From Clusia tigrina (Eukaryota > Arthropoda > Insecta > Diptera > Clusiidae): 64,000 nucleotides of DNA. The notes below the pieces were generated by a model. That model searched no databases, was not told the DNA's origin, and worked only from the letters and a program-made list of their open reading frames with translations. The position numbers and the translations under genes are program-made. This document shows, one piece after another, positions 1 to 12,726 of this stretch. The stretch spans positions 29,754,516 to 29,818,515 of the forward strand of contig OV050030.1 in NCBI GenBank assembly GCA_920105625.2, in the 5' to 3' direction. How positions within the stretch are numbered: position 1 is the first letter of the stretch; every line of letters begins with the position of its first letter.

Positions 1-85
1 AAACTCGAAGCCAGTGCTATGGAGGATTTCTTATTCCCAAAGTCCTTTTGAATATATACTAAATATATAAAATATTGTTTTGCAG

Positions 86-1771
86 ATTTATTAATTCATT
101 TCTGGAGAGCTCTGAAAATCTACAGCAACGCTTGTACTTGCAAGCTGAGCTATGCCAGGCAGGATTCGAACCAACAACTATGTCTAAGGTAACCATAGAA
201 ATATATTAAAATAATCACATTTATCAACCAATTTTGCTCATTATCCACCACACCAGACCATATCTTCCTCATCGCCTTGGTTGGAAGCCTTACGTAACGA
301 GATCAAACGCTTCAAAGAGCTCTACGTGGATGTGGACAAGATGATCACGCAAGCTCGTGATGCTGATCGAGTGCGCAGTCAAATGGTTATATTAGAGAGA
401 AGAGTTCAGGTATGTCCCGCTCTGGGTAATTACTTTGCACATTTCTAATTCTATAATTCTTTGAAGATACTGCATGAAGAGAAGGCGGTCCTCACCTCAA
501 TGGAGCGCCGCCTTCAAGAGCGTTGCGCAGAACTGCAGCGCGAAATTTTTCGACTTCAGGGAGCACAAAATGAGAATAGCTTCAAATCGTTAGATAAGCA
601 GCCAGTGGCACTGCCACGCCATGTGCCACCAACGCACAGCAAACAGGACTCTTCCGAACATGAGGATGAGGGTATAAGCAGCTCAGAGACGGGTCCATCG
701 CTAAGTCCAGTGCCAATATTAGTGCTACCGCAGAAACCACAAATGGCCGGAGTAAATGTGCCACAAAAACTGCAGCAACATCATAAAAACAAGTTGACAC
801 AACGCAAGGACGACGATGCAGCCACCATTGAAGACGTCATGGAAGAGTTGGACAACATCGTAAGCGCAGCAGAAAAAGAGATCTCAGCTCATAACGGCAG
901 CAGATACCACGCAACGCATAAATTAGCAGAGGCAAAGGAGAAGGAAATCGTGCCTGTGAATATTGTACCGCAACCGCCCCGTAAGTCACGTTCGTTGGCG
1001 CATCTGGTATCCCAGCCGGAGGGCTCCGAATTGGACGGCTCCGAGTATGGCATGTTGTTGCTGCAGAATCAGGGCGATCAGGTAGCAGCAGCCGAGCGCG
1101 TTACTGCCCTGCAAACCTTCTTCGATGAGGCTGACTACGACCTGCCGGACACCGACAAAACATACACCATCGAAACTGGCGACATACCCGAGATAAATGC
1201 CCACACTACACCCTACAATGCTAGCACTACACGGGAGCTCTTGGACGTCATCATGAATGCGCGTCACACCGACGACGATCCCACCATGAAGGCGTTTCGC
1301 GAGGGCGGCACCGCCAATCTAAGCTCAAATGCCTTAATGCACAACCAAAAGAAATTGCAGATGTCGTCTGGGATGGTGACATCCAAAAAGCCGCAGGCTC
1401 CGGCACAACAATTCAACGGAGTATTCTTCATGACCGGCATGAATACGCCGCAAAAGTATCCGAAACCAGACTTGACTGCCGCTCTGCAGGCGAAGCGTGT
1501 CACCAAGAATGTGGAACGTCTGGAGGCTGTCTTTGCCAGCAGCAGTCATGAGACTTTGAATGACACCGCCGCCACCGCAGCGGTGACCACACGTGAGAAG
1601 TCACGCAGCAATCAGCAGATCTACTTCGGCAGCAACCCCACGTTACGCCTCACCAGCACCGCCTACGGACAGTACACGAACAACGTGACGGTGATTAACA
1701 ATGCGAAAACACGCACGCGCTCATACACGCAGGGCTCGAAGGTGACGGACATACCATCGGGCTTGTACTGA
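86..1771 (+). CDS. mwh: 3' end of a formin-homology-3 / coiled-coil protein, probable Multiple wing hairs (three terminal exons)
   Basis: Exons read 86-188, 257-409 and 467-1771, joined in frame by GT-AG sites (acceptors at 85, 256 and 466; donors after 188 and 409). The gene begins upstream of the window. The first piece (FLESSENLQQRLYLQAEL) looks like the end of a formin GBD/FH3 armadillo region. A charged coiled coil follows (EALRNEIKRFKELYVDVDKM, then ERRLQERCAELQREIFRLQ), and about 380 residues of low-complexity, Ser/Thr/Gln-rich tail end in a TGA stop at 1769-1771. No FH1 or FH2 actin-nucleating domain comes after the coiled coil. A GBD/FH3 protein without FH1/FH2 is the hallmark of Drosophila Mwh, the planar-polarity effector that restrains actin prehair formation. 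The identity is inferred from this architecture; another FH3-containing formin relative is the alternative. The apparent start at 461 is a TTG and belongs to the intron. Confidence 0.65.
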
Positions 1772-2004
1772 GAGTGTACTGTCCCACTTCGCTTATCATT
1801 CTACTACTTAGCTTAGTTCTTACTGAAGTACTGACATCTTTTGTGCAATATTTAAACTATTTCCTATCCTAAATATAAATATATTTTACACATACAATTA
1901 AGCGGTGGTAGTTATTTTTATATTTCTCATATTTTCGTATGTCAACTTAATTTTAAATTATGCTTAACTCGTAGTTTAGAATTTTTTTAATATGACTTTA
2001 ATTT

Positions 2005-2010
2005 AATAAA
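2005..2010 (+). terminator. Poly(A) signal AATAAA of the mwh-like gene
   Basis: Canonical AATAAA about 235 nt after the stop codon at 1771, in AT-rich sequence. Another AATAAA near 2200 could serve as an alternative. Confidence 0.4.
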
Positions 2011-3246
2011 AGCAAATTTCCATTCCGCTTTCGCACGCTTGAGGAAACTTTTGAATATTCTATTGCATTTTGTAGAATTTTTAAAAAGTTTGCCTCATTT
2101 TTCTCGCATTTTTAATTACTTCACTAACTTTATGTTAATCCTGTAATTAAGCCTAAGTATAATTATAAGTTTATGAAATCAAAAATCGTTTGTATTAAAT
2201 AATAATAAATTGATTAAACTTCTACAGAATTAGTGACCTTTATTTGCTTTAAGGATACACCCACAATTAGAATATTATCCAATCCAATAAGTAGAACCAG
2301 TAACACAAGAAAGTAATTGGAATACTGGCCTTCTCTTGAACTAATGTCTTCAAGCATTTAATTTCGGTTTTTCGAATCGCATGTGTCTCTGATCTAAGCC
2401 CTTAACACTAATGATTTTTAACTTAAGCTTTGACATTGCTTAAACTTTTGTTTTCATTCAACGGGTACTCATGACTTTGAAAGCTGTGTGTCAACTTTCG
2501 CACCCATTACTGTCATTTCTTGAACAAATTAATCAGATGTTTTTGAGCTTTCGTTGACTTTCTATAGCGAATCTAATTTAAATAGGTGGGCAAGTCACGA
2601 AAGTTTACGTAAAGTCATGCATATTCGCAAACACTGAGCTTCATATGCTTGGTCGTAACAGCTGATTGATGAAAAGTAACGAGTGTTTAGGGCTTTAGGC
2701 CGAATTTTCGAAAGAGCTTCTTGCTGTTATTGAAAGAAACCTCTTTTCGACTCTATCAAAATGTTCTTTGTCCAGTCAAGATGGATTGGGTATAGTAAGC
2801 ATTAAGAATGCATTTTTAGAGAGATTGCTCTTATACAGGTTTACTCGTATCATTGGACTAATCACATTTCACTGAACTAGTCACACCCAACTTCTCCAAC
2901 TGCTGAAACAGAAAATATGATTTATCGAACTTTCCAAAAATGGTCTTCCTTTCGATGATGATCTACTCGTTGGACCTTACTACCTAGTCGGTTTATCCTA
3001 TTTGTTAACAAAATCTCAGGAGTCGAATTCTGGACTTGAATATGTGGATTGAAGAACCAATTTGTAGCATAACACAAAGAATTTTGCTAACGCTATTGCG
3101 GAGGTCGTGATTTTATTGGTGAAAGGGAACTTTTGACTCAACACTTCTTTTTCAACTCAACATCGATTGTTCAAATATGTCTCCTAACTAGTCTTCTCTT
3201 CCCTTCATGAAATTACCTTCAAATTCTTCTTATTCTTCATTTTAGG
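2011..3246. other. Intergenic, no gene seen
   Basis: AT-rich sequence with frequent stops in all frames. I see no coding, RNA or recognisable mobile-element signal in it. Confidence 0.5.
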
Positions 3247-4062
3247 GGGCCATTACAACTCGTGGTCGGGCTACGACCGATTTGAACACCTCTTGCCAGG
3301 CGCCTCTGCTTCGCGCGAACCGTCTCCAATTAGTCACACCAAGCGTGGTCAGTGCTTGCTCAGCTCTGTCTAACCACCGGATGCACGGTCTCTCTATTCG
3401 TCGTCAACCTTCGGCTCTCACTTCGAATACCTTTTTCGCCGGAGCTTCTTCATCCATACGATGCACATGACCCAGCCAGCGTAGTCGCTGAATGTTTAAA
3501 TGCTGAACTATGTCAATGCGCGGTTCACTCGAATGCGATAGTCGTCGCCAACTCGAACAGGACCAAAGATTTTGCGAAGAACTTTCCTCTCGAACACCGC
3601 AAGAGCAGTTGCATCTGTTTGCGATACCACCAATGCCTCAGTGCCATAAAGAAGCATTGGTAGAATGAGCATCTTATAGAGTGAGAGAGAGGACTCTGCA
3701 ATTCAATGGCTTACTGAGGCCATAGTAGCACCTATTAGCAATTGTGATTCTTCGCTTTATCTCCAGACTGACATCATTATTGGTGTTAACGGCGGTGCCA
3801 AAGTATGCAAATTCCTTGACTACTTCAAAGTTGTAGTTGTCCGCTGAAACATGTGAGCCTAGACGCCACGCTCCACTGTTTGCAGACAGCATATTGTTCA
3901 TTGTGCCCTCGTTTATCGTCAAGCCCACTTTGGCTGATTCCTTTTCAATAGCATTGAAAGCAGCAGTAGCATCTCTCTTGGTCCGACCGATAATATCAAT
4001 ATCATCACCATACGCTGGACACCTTTGTAGATTCACCGAATCTTTCTTTGTCAAGGAACTAA
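3247..4062 (-). mobile_element. LINE reverse-transcriptase relic (3' half, frameshifted)
   Basis: Read on the minus strand from 4054, a 126-residue stretch carries the RT active-site block as AYGDDIDIIGRTKRDA (YxDD motif) followed by the thumb region (NFEVVKEFAYFGTAVNTNND, EIKRRITIANRCYYGLSK). Further 3' (3660 down to 3250) interrupted frames give LLYGTEALVVSQTDATAL, FERKVLRKIFGPVRVGDD, IQRLRWLGHVHRMDEEAP and VTNWRRFARSRGAWQEVF. This order is the C-terminal half of an insect non-LTR retrotransposon polyprotein of the endonuclease-reverse transcriptase type. Several frameshifts and stops make it a dead, 5'-truncated copy. I did not assign the clade. Confidence 0.75.
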
Positions 4063-4129
4063 CAGTAATTTTTCTAAGATTACAAGACTACATTTACATA
4101 TCTAGGTAATATCCTCAGCCACTGCATCG

Positions 4130-4400
4130 AATTTTTGGAGTCTTCACAGCAGGCAAAAAGACGTTATTAAATCAGGTCTAAGGTATTGTAGAGGGAAGCT
4201 TTACAAGGCTCCTTGCCAAGCAGTTTGGGTGATTTTCCCATTTAAGAGCGTAGGTTTTGTAGGTGTTCACCATTTCATTTTCAATCGTGTGTATATTCAG
4301 GTTTATGTTCCTCAAGTACCACGGAACACCGGTGATCATTCTCCAAATTTTCAATTGGTGGCGTTGGAGGTTCTCCCTGTTTGACGTGTGCAGCGCCACA
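4130..4400 (-). mobile_element. Jockey-like LINE C-terminal fragment
   Basis: The minus-strand frame 4178-4399 contains RENLQRHQLKIWRMITGVPW followed by YLRNINLNI and ends with NHPNCLARSLVKL. This matches the layout of the C-terminal segment after the RT domain in jockey-clade elements (a .RMI..APWYVRN..L block, then H.N.LA..L). Only about 70 residues remain, so it is a short relic. Confidence 0.55.
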
Positions 4401-4474
4401 TCCGTGGTATCACAATGGGCGACTATTTGTGCCTAAGTGTGTTTCTTACTGCCACTCCAACCTAACCCAACCTA
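4398..4474 (+). mobile_element. 3' tail relic of the (CCTA)-tailed LINE family
   Basis: On the plus strand the block reads GTGGTATCACAATGGGC, CCTAAGTGTG, CTGCCACTCC and then a CCTAA-type repeat to 4474. The same 3'-UTR order (GTGATACCAC, GCACTTAGGCC, AGTGGC, AGGTAGGT read on the opposite strand) occurs at the 3' ends of the LINEs near 31.5 and 56.75 kb. It is therefore an isolated 3' end of that family, in the opposite orientation. Confidence 0.5.
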
Positions 4475-6291
4475 TATCTGTTTAGTTATGTGTATATAAA
4501 TTACGTTTTAGACATAATATTTTTGTTATAAAGAATTGTAATAGATACGAATATAAAAAATGGTTGGAACTTTTTATTGGGACTCAGTTGCACTATGGAA
4601 TAAACCTCTATAAAAATCTTATTGTTCTGTGAACTCAATATGTCAATTTGCTGGGTGAAAAGCTTTGCTTCTGTTTATGGTTGAGAGTAAACTTCAGTAC
4701 CGCTTTACAATCTTTGCTATAAAACAACCTTAACTCTACGAAGGACACACACCAATAATTCCAATGACAGGTGTATTCATGGGATATCTAGAAAATCGTA
4801 TCACTTGAGAGCTAGCTTAAATGCTTTATCAATATTTGTAGGCACATGAGGGTACATTTCCGTACATAGAAACTTATATACAAGTACCACGTATGGGTCA
4901 ATTAAAGCAAACTTTTTTGTTTTGGAAGTCTTTACCACCCCTTCCTCTCCCCGTTAGGTTCAAAATACCACTTCCAATGATTGTCTGCAAAAGTGTCAAG
5001 GCAAGTACTAAGCAAATCAATAGATTATAATAGATGGGAGCAATGAGTAATTGAAAATCAATGAAGCTATAAATTGCTTTTATTGATGACTTAATTCCCG
5101 TTGCATAAATTGATGCACTCGCTCGCTGGTGCAATCAGCCAAATTAGAAGCGTTCAATCTTTTTTTGTAGTATACCAAGTCGCTGTAATGGGGATGCACG
5201 TCGAGTGCGAACGAATAATATCCTCAATTTGGCGTAATGAATTCATTTGTGAACATACTCGTACGTGAACTGAGGTAATTGAACACTGAAAGAAAAGACT
5301 TCGTTAGCGAGAAACAGATCACAATTTATTTTAGAGCTAATTGTAAACAGGCTGAGACACTAATATCAGGTGCAGTTATAGGCGGGGAAGTTTCGATTGA
5401 TTTAACTTTAGAGATGTTAACCAGAATTCATTATAATCCCTTCAATTTAAAGAAGTAATTAGACTCTTAGTTCTCGTATTGTTTGGTATTGTTTGCAATA
5501 TGAATCTTGATTACTTGCCTAAATCTGATTCGTAATCGGCACAAATTACAAGCAGCTGAAGAGAAAAATAAAGTTCAAGCTCCACATGAGAAGCGAAAGT
5601 AAATTATGACAGCTTATTAATTATAATGACTTTATAAGTAAGAGTAAATATTTTCACATTCTTAAGTTCTGTATATCGAAGACGTAGTGTGGAGCGAGTG
5701 TCATAGTTGGAGATCAATTGAATATACATATCAACTTACATGTTTTGAAGTGGAGTAGCTTTTGCAATATCCGCTGCCCTAGTTTCTAAATGACGTTCTC
5801 TGAATGGTAGGGGTATTACTAATTACAAGGTTTGGAGTAAACTTGTGCAATATTCGTTTCCCTATTTTCTGAACAAGGATCTCATTGGTAAGGATACTAC
5901 CAATTAAACTTGAATAACTTTACTTTGGGACATCAATAAAGTAAGGAGGAAAATACAATTTGGTTTGTACTGAAATCAGACGGTAATTGTGATATTTCAT
6001 TATCGCCAACTTAGGAGAGTAACATCGTTAGTGCATATTCCCAATACTTTCGGATGATTTGCAGAGATTTTATGGGTAATTAATAATGTAGCTAAGTGAC
6101 AGCTATAAGTATGACGTTATTCTGTTGAAAGGTTATAACACATGCTCACTCTCAGAGAGTATTTTTGGGGTTTACCACTACTTCCCCCGAAACAAGAAGA
6201 ACTGGCGTTGAATAAAATAAGCCTTTATATGAAAAGAAATGTACAGTAATCGAAAAATACGTCCGAAACTTTTTCTTGGTGTTCCCCTATT
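4475..6291. other. Intergenic, no gene seen
   Basis: AT-rich DNA with no frame that looks coding. The longest minus-strand frame (4898-5134) has no recognisable motif and unremarkable composition. Confidence 0.45.
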
Positions 6292-7985
6292 ATTAGATTA
6301 GATTAGATTAGATTTAATTAAGGGTGTTATACACTGCGACCTGAAAGATCTATTGTGATGCCCCTATTTATATGAAATATGAGGACAGTCTCATCTACAG
6401 ATCTTCTGTCAGGTTAATTTTCAACAGCACTTCATATATTTTGGAGGAATCAAGTTGAGGGATCTTGCTCCTATCTAAGATATATTCTCCAAAATACCTG
6501 AGTCTTTTGTGTGCCAATGGTCCGCAGTCTGTGGTCAGGTTTCGTCACTTTCTCCACAGAATCGACAGAGGGCATCAGAAGATATACCCGACTTATTCGA
6601 ATGGTAGTTGAGTCTACACTGTCCGCTTAAAATGCCTGTGATGATTCTTAATTTACTCCGAGGCATATTTATTAACTCCTTATCTCCTTTAGAATTAAAA
6701 TCTCCCAGAAGAGCTTTGGACTGTCTTAATTCCGGAAGAGTTTTCCAGGTTTGAGTTCTTTTTCCATCTGTACGCTTCTTCAGCAGACCTCAAATGGTAT
6801 TGGATTGTAGTCCGTAGAAGAGTTCAGGACCATTGAAAGGAGAGGCCGCAGCCTTTCTAGCTAATATATCAGCCTTCTCATTTCCCTCTACTCCTATGTG
6901 GCCTGGTACCCACATTAGAGATAACTTGTTCATACTGCCTAGGGAGTTCAGCTTCCCACTACAGTCCCGTACATGTTTAGACCTCTCCTGGGGTGAGCTC
7001 AAACTCTTGAGTGCTGCTTGACTCGGATATTATCATGATGTTTTTCCCCCGATATTTCCTGTCAATCTGGGAATATCTTTCAATAGCGTGAATCTCTGCT
7101 TGAAAAATGCTTGGGAAAGAACCCATTGGTTCCCAGTAGTTGGTTCTATGCCCAGTTCCGTCCATTGTCTTAGAACCGTCTGTACACTATAAGAGGGAGA
7201 TTTCTCTAATTTTATATGTCTCAGTTAGACCTTTCCATTCTTTTTGCAACTCATCTTTGTACTGTATTTGTGTGCAAAGTTGAATTTTCTTGGCATAAAA
7301 TCCTTGTGAGATTTTAGTATACCATATTCTTGAGTTGAATTGTTACCACATCTATTATCGGGTGTAATTTGATTCTCTCGAGATAATTTCTTGTATTCTG
7401 CTAAAAGATTTCTTAGCAGAGACTTGTATTACTAGAGGTAGGGGTGTTACATCTAGTATATCTTCCATTGCTGCCGTTGGACAGGTGCGCATAGCTCCAG
7501 TGATGACAAGGCAAGCAAGGCGTTGTACTTCACTTAATGCAGATTGTCTTAAGTCTGACTCTATTTGACCAGGCTATAAAACCATAGTTGATGATTGGTC
7601 TCACCATCATAGTAAACATCCAGCGAACGATTTTTAGCTTACATCTCCAAGATTTACCAGCAAGCTGTCTACATATCATTAAGAAAGTTGTAACCAGGTT
7701 GGTGGTTGCTGGCAGGTGAGCCTTCCATAATAATTTTTTGTCGAAAATTACTCCGAGGTATTTGGTCTCATAGCTAATATCGACTTGTGTACCATTTAGA
7801 AGATTAGGTTTCATAGATGATAGACACAATCGTGGTTTTTGAGGAATTGATTTTCAATCCTGTTCCCCTGCACCATTCACTAGCTGCTAATAAGCCACTC
7901 TGGATAATATCACAAAGGGTGGATTCTGATTTTCTTCTAGCTATTATCACAATATCGTCCGCATACCCTTGACATGATATTCTCC
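6292..7985 (-). mobile_element. 5'-truncated LINE with RT and RNase H remnants, (ATCTA)-type tail
   Basis: The element runs on the minus strand. At its 5' edge (about 7980-7830) it encodes GYADDIVIIARRKSES, the RT catalytic YADD motif, then NLLNGTQVDISYETKYLGVI and LLWKAHLPATTNL (7829-7530). After frameshifts an RNase H segment follows (IFQAEIHAIERYSQIDRKYR at 7165-6977; LSLMWVPGHIGVEGNEKADI at 7002-6790). The 3' UTR contains GGGCATCACAATAGATC and CAGGTCGCAGTGTATA and ends in a pentameric AATCT repeat at 6292-6318. Nearly the same 3' UTR is seen at 26.0 kb (plus strand) and near 61.8 kb. Several frame breaks make it inactive. Confidence 0.8.
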
Positions 7986-9392
7986 TATTATAGCAAAACT
8001 AAAATTGTGGAAATTTTGGTAAGTCTATTTTTATTATATGGATATAGGGCTGTGTTGACAATGAGAGCCTGAGATAAATATACATATAATTCAAGCAGAG
8101 AATAGTTATGCAATAACAACTGAACACACCTAGCTGAGATATAAAATAGAGAATCAGAAGGCATGCGTTTATTATTTGTACCATTTACAACACACGATTT
8201 CCATGTATTTGCCTCTAACTTATATTAACTTTCTGTTTGATAAGAGCACTACATTTTATTTGATATGGCACTTGGAGTTCCAACAGGTCTTTATATATCT
8301 GTCTATATTATTCAAACTGTTTAGTACACTTTCAATCTAAATTAGTATCCTTGAAGCAGACAATAGAAAACCCTATTCCCTCGTGTTAGGTTGTTGATAT
8401 CGTTTATAAATGAAATTGAGGATTTCTGAAATGAAATGGGTTTGGCAGTTCCAATCTCTTATAGAATGTTTTATATATTATAAAAATTAATCATTATATC
8501 AGCAATTGGAGCGAAGTTTGAGACATTTTAAATAAGTTCTTGATAGTCACGACTGTATATGAAGGATGTTCAGTGTTCTTTGTGCAGTGTATTGAATGTA
8601 GTCTACTCCTAGAAATAGTTATACCAAGTTTCAGTGTAACTCAAAGGAGTATTTCCAAGAATTTGTAAGAAATGTATATACATATATAGCCGTGGATGAA
8701 TGCAAGGAGTTGCGATTTAAATCTTGTACTAACAGCAATGCTTCATCGAGTGTCACGCACATTATCACAAAATTAGTATAACTGGTTTTCATTTGTAGGG
8801 CATTCAACATCTGTGCTTTGTGTGAGAACAGATTCTACGACAGTTTCTAAGGAAGTAGTAAATAGAAAAACTCATAAAGAAGAGGAATATGAAAAGTGAG
8901 TCATTTAAACAGAGAAAAGTGGTATTTCTTCTCAACTAACTGTTCCTCACAGTTACGGAAAAGAAATCATACTCCTTACATATAGGTGAAGGTGAAGGCA
9001 AAGGTATAGGCACACATCTGTACATATATACATATAGTGGAACTTCAAGGAACAGGAGAACAAGACAATGCGACAAGAAACCAATGTGGTAACATGTTCT
9101 CTCTTCATATGTTACAGTTCGTCTTCGAATAGAAGAATTGATAGTTTTAAACAGATATTTGAGACTACACAGAGGCGGTTACACAGCCTTTGGTTTTTGG
9201 CCAAACACCCCTCTAAGATTGATCGTCATTAGTTTGAAATATTAAATACTTCGAAACTAGTCAATGATTTGACTGCATTGAAATATATTCCGATTATTAA
9301 CACAGATTTACTATAATTTACCAATACCAACCACTGATTTACCAATATTACTGGACTATGTTCTTCAATAAAAATTCTTCATGGTATATTAT
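7986..9392. other. Intergenic, no gene seen
   Basis: AT-rich sequence with no coding or structural feature that I can support. Confidence 0.45.
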
Positions 9393-9580
9393 TCAGATAT
9401 TCAATTTCTTATTTATATACAATATATTTTTATTCATATTATATTATATACCTTATATACCTACTCTCACATATATTCACGTTATAGTGTTTGGATATTC
9501 AATTTCTTATTTATATACTCGTACACTATATTCATATTATATTATATACTGACCTACTCTCAAATATTATATAATATTTA
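9393..9580. repeat. Imperfect tandem duplication, about 98-bp period
   Basis: GATATTCAATTTCTTATTTA starts at 9396 and again at 9494. Each copy is followed by a similar run of TATATTCATATTATATTATA and CCTACTCTCA. Two very AT-rich copies therefore lie head to tail. Open frames across it are products of this bias and not genes. Confidence 0.7.
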
Positions 9581-11962
9581 TTTACTATATATACCCATAT
9601 ATAATTTATACATTCGTATTTCTGATGTATTCTTATATACTCTCTCATCTATTATACCAGATTTTTCAATAAATGTGTCCCTTGAGGGGAGGATTTCATC
9701 AGTGATCAGCGTATTTGTTCACTGAATTTGAAACCATTAAATGAAAACACTATTGATATATTCTAATCTTTATTCTCTCATCTTCTCCAATCGATAGACA
9801 CAGATGTTTTGTTGAATACCACCAACACATGTTTTGGTACCGAATTTGCCCTACCCCGATAAACACCTTGAAACGCCTTCCCTTGACAAAATCCTCCCTC
9901 CACCACTGTGCACTTTAACACTTGCATATACGACTCAAAACTACAGTTGCATCTCCTAAAATGCAGCGCCGCTTCCAGAGTACATTCAACAAATGTGCAC
10001 AGACCATGATGCACTTGACTACAAAAGAAATTAAAACATTACTCCAAATTAACGTAATCGCTCATAATAATAAATTTAAACAGCAATTAAACCAACTGCA
10101 ACTGTAGATATAAACCACCGGCACTCCCCTCCTTGCCCGATCAACTAAATCTACAGGCCAATAAGCAACGTTAATCAACGTGTGAGCGAGCAATCAATAA
10201 TAAACAGACTCGCCATAAAAAAACGTCAAAGAAAACATTTCACTTTAGTTTAAATTACGTGGAGTAAACTTCACATACGGTACATCAGTTGCTCAGTGGA
10301 ATTCAAACGGTGAACACATGGGTAGCAACTACTGCTCCTAATAAGTCCAACAAAGTTCCAGAAATTCTGCAGCACTACAAACACAATTAGACAGACCAAT
10401 TTCGACGGACGTAATTTTTTTGTATCAAAAAAGCGCCCGGCAATTAACAAAAGATTAAGTGCCAACAATAAAAGAGTGAGCGATATAAACAATAAAAAAA
10501 CATAACTCTTTCTTCAGCAACAATTACCTGAGTGAGTACACGCTTCGTACACAGCACACTTTTAGCGCCGGAGAGCTTAAAAAACAAAAACAACAGGTAA
10601 GAAAATTGTGCGTTTTCAGGTGTAAGCCAAAAATCGAGTACCCTACACTCACCTATCGCCTATGGTAACTTGCAGAAATTTATCATTTTTAGCCATATAC
10701 AGAATGTGGTGTTGATCATTCGAGAAAGGGGGTAATGAAGACTACATATCTTAAGTGCATACATACAATATATAGGAGAAGTGTTCAGATACAATTTTGC
10801 TAAGTTTCCGATTCAAATCGTTTTTGTGTATATTAATCACAGCCGCATTCAATCCGCCGTCTTAGTTACTAAGTTGCCAAACAACAAGGTAGTCATTGAC
10901 TCCATGATTGGTGGAAAGTTGACAGCACTGGCAGCAAACGTTGTATCAATAGTCGCATTCACTACTCTCCGCGGTTGACGAATTTCTCAGAATTGAGCAG
11001 AAGCGGTCACAGGACCTGCTAAATTGTGACTGGGTCGATATTCAATACTACATTAAGTTTTTTAAGGCTGTCAAATATCCTTTAAAGTGACTATTTTACA
11101 ACAACAAAAAATACCTTAGCATCCATAATCTATAAATCAGTTAAAGTTCATTAACACGAAACTAAGACAGTTGATCAAAGATGCTTGAATCCATCGCCAA
11201 AACTTTTAACTACAATTCATCACTCAACATGTGGAGCCTGTTCTTAAAATGCAAACATCCTTTGAGTGCCTTGAAAGCGACTTATATAGAAATTTGTATA
11301 TACACAAGTCTTACTCTATGCACCAAGCATAAGGAAACGAACTTGACAGCACAGTACGCAATACTAAGTCGTTAAAAATAACGACTTCTCTTAGTTAATC
11401 TATAGAAATTTCAAATTTAGTTACGAGTAGATTAGAAAGTTGTGGCTGTTGAATAGAATATGGCTCTAATCGATTATAACTGAACAATTTCGATGTTATA
11501 TTCTTTATCAGACTACTGTTTACATTATTTGCATAATGCCATCAGAATTTCTAACGAACCTTCTTGTACCACCCACATTATTTTTAAACACAATTTTAAT
11601 TCAGGTTTACTTTATAATAACTATAATCACACCAGTATCACTTGTTATGTAAAGTTATAGCGGTAGCAATCTTTGATGAGTAGGGTCCATCGTATTACCT
11701 TAATTTCCAACCCCTTTTTGATTACTCACAGGACCACCTTAAACCTGAAATATATTTTACAACGTGGTTAATATTAAGTCCAGACAATCCAAATACACCA
11801 TCTACAAAAACCCTCCTAAATGCGTCTTAATGAGAGCAGTGCAAGGACAGAGAAGGAAGGTTTTCCCTCATACATTCCCCCGAATCTTTTGCAGAACTAA
11901 TGCGAAATATTATTATATTAATTTTTATAATATTATATTTATTATATTAATATTAGACCCTT
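9581..11962. other. Intergenic, no gene supported
   Basis: Contains several small open frames (for example 9778-10014 minus and 9922-10107 plus, opposite each other; 10781-10978 plus). None shows a known motif, splice structure or clear start context, so I do not call them genes. Confidence 0.4.
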
Positions 11963-12082
11963 GTCGCATGAGTTCCCCTAGACAGTACCCCCAACTAAAA
12001 TTTAATCGCTATTGATTGTTTCGTCGCATGAGGTCCCATTACACAGTATGCCCAACCACTATTTAATCGCTATTGATTGTTT
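11963..12082. repeat. 60-bp tandem duplication (two copies)
   Basis: GTCGCATGAG starts at 11963 and at 12023. Both copies continue through ACAGTA, CCCAAC and TTTAATCGCTATTGATTGTT. They differ by a few substitutions. No coding frame. Confidence 0.8.
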
Positions 12083-12726
12083 CCAAAGTTTTTTTTTTGT
12101 TTGGAAATTATGTATATTAAAATAGCAAATTCTTGGACTGCATGAAACTACATTCGTGGTTTTGGAACCGATACTTGTGAAATGGAAATCCACTAAGTCT
12201 CTCACTATGTCTATCTCTCAAGTACAAATATTTCATTTAAAATTTTAAGATACCTTGAGTTCCTACCAATTACTACCTCAAAACACTAATCTTAGTTGTT
12301 ATTTTTATGTCAGATTATTCGATTTTAATTACTCCAAATCTGCCATGATAAATTTGTGCAGAAATGTCGCATATCCGATCAACTGCGCCCTTACAGTAGG
12401 GTCATTTCAACGACTTCTTGTGTGGCCGAAGTTTACATGTCCTATAAGAATTCCTAGAAGATTTTCAGATGATAATTTCTTTCCTTTTCCTACAAATATC
12501 AGGAATGCCACAACAAACTGGTAAAATTTTTAACCCAACAAATAAACCCTCTTTTTATGTATATGCATATAGAGTAGCAAAACTAATTTACTCGACTTCT
12601 TTGCTGTAGGGTGATGGAAAGACAATCAAATAAATAGGTTGTTGGTTTCTATAAACTTATAAAAGTAAAAGCATACTTTCAGGCTGAAGTTCGAATTCGC
12701 ACTTGCATACAGAGCAATGTTTATAC
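12083..12726. other. Intergenic, nothing recognised
   Basis: AT-rich, with no motif or repeat that I can support. Confidence 0.4.

Noticed and set aside
145..180. GGCAGGATTCGAACCAAC, like a tRNA T-loop
   Set aside because: Lies within a spliced coding exon of the mwh-like gene; no cloverleaf.
1264..1549. Antisense frames in the mwh-like last exon
   Set aside because: Shadows of a long GC-richer coding exon on the other strand.
9358..9725. Open frames of 64 and 114 codons
   Set aside because: Produced by a nearly pure AT tandem duplication; Tyr/Ile/Phe-only composition, no motif.
9778..10107. Overlapping small frames on both strands (78 and 61 codons)
   Set aside because: No known motif, splice site or conserved start; cannot be told from chance.
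10271..10492. Minus-strand frame with two hydrophobic segments
   Set aside because: Its first codon is TTG; the nearest upstream ATG is out of frame, and Leu/Ile-rich AT sequence often mimics membrane helices.
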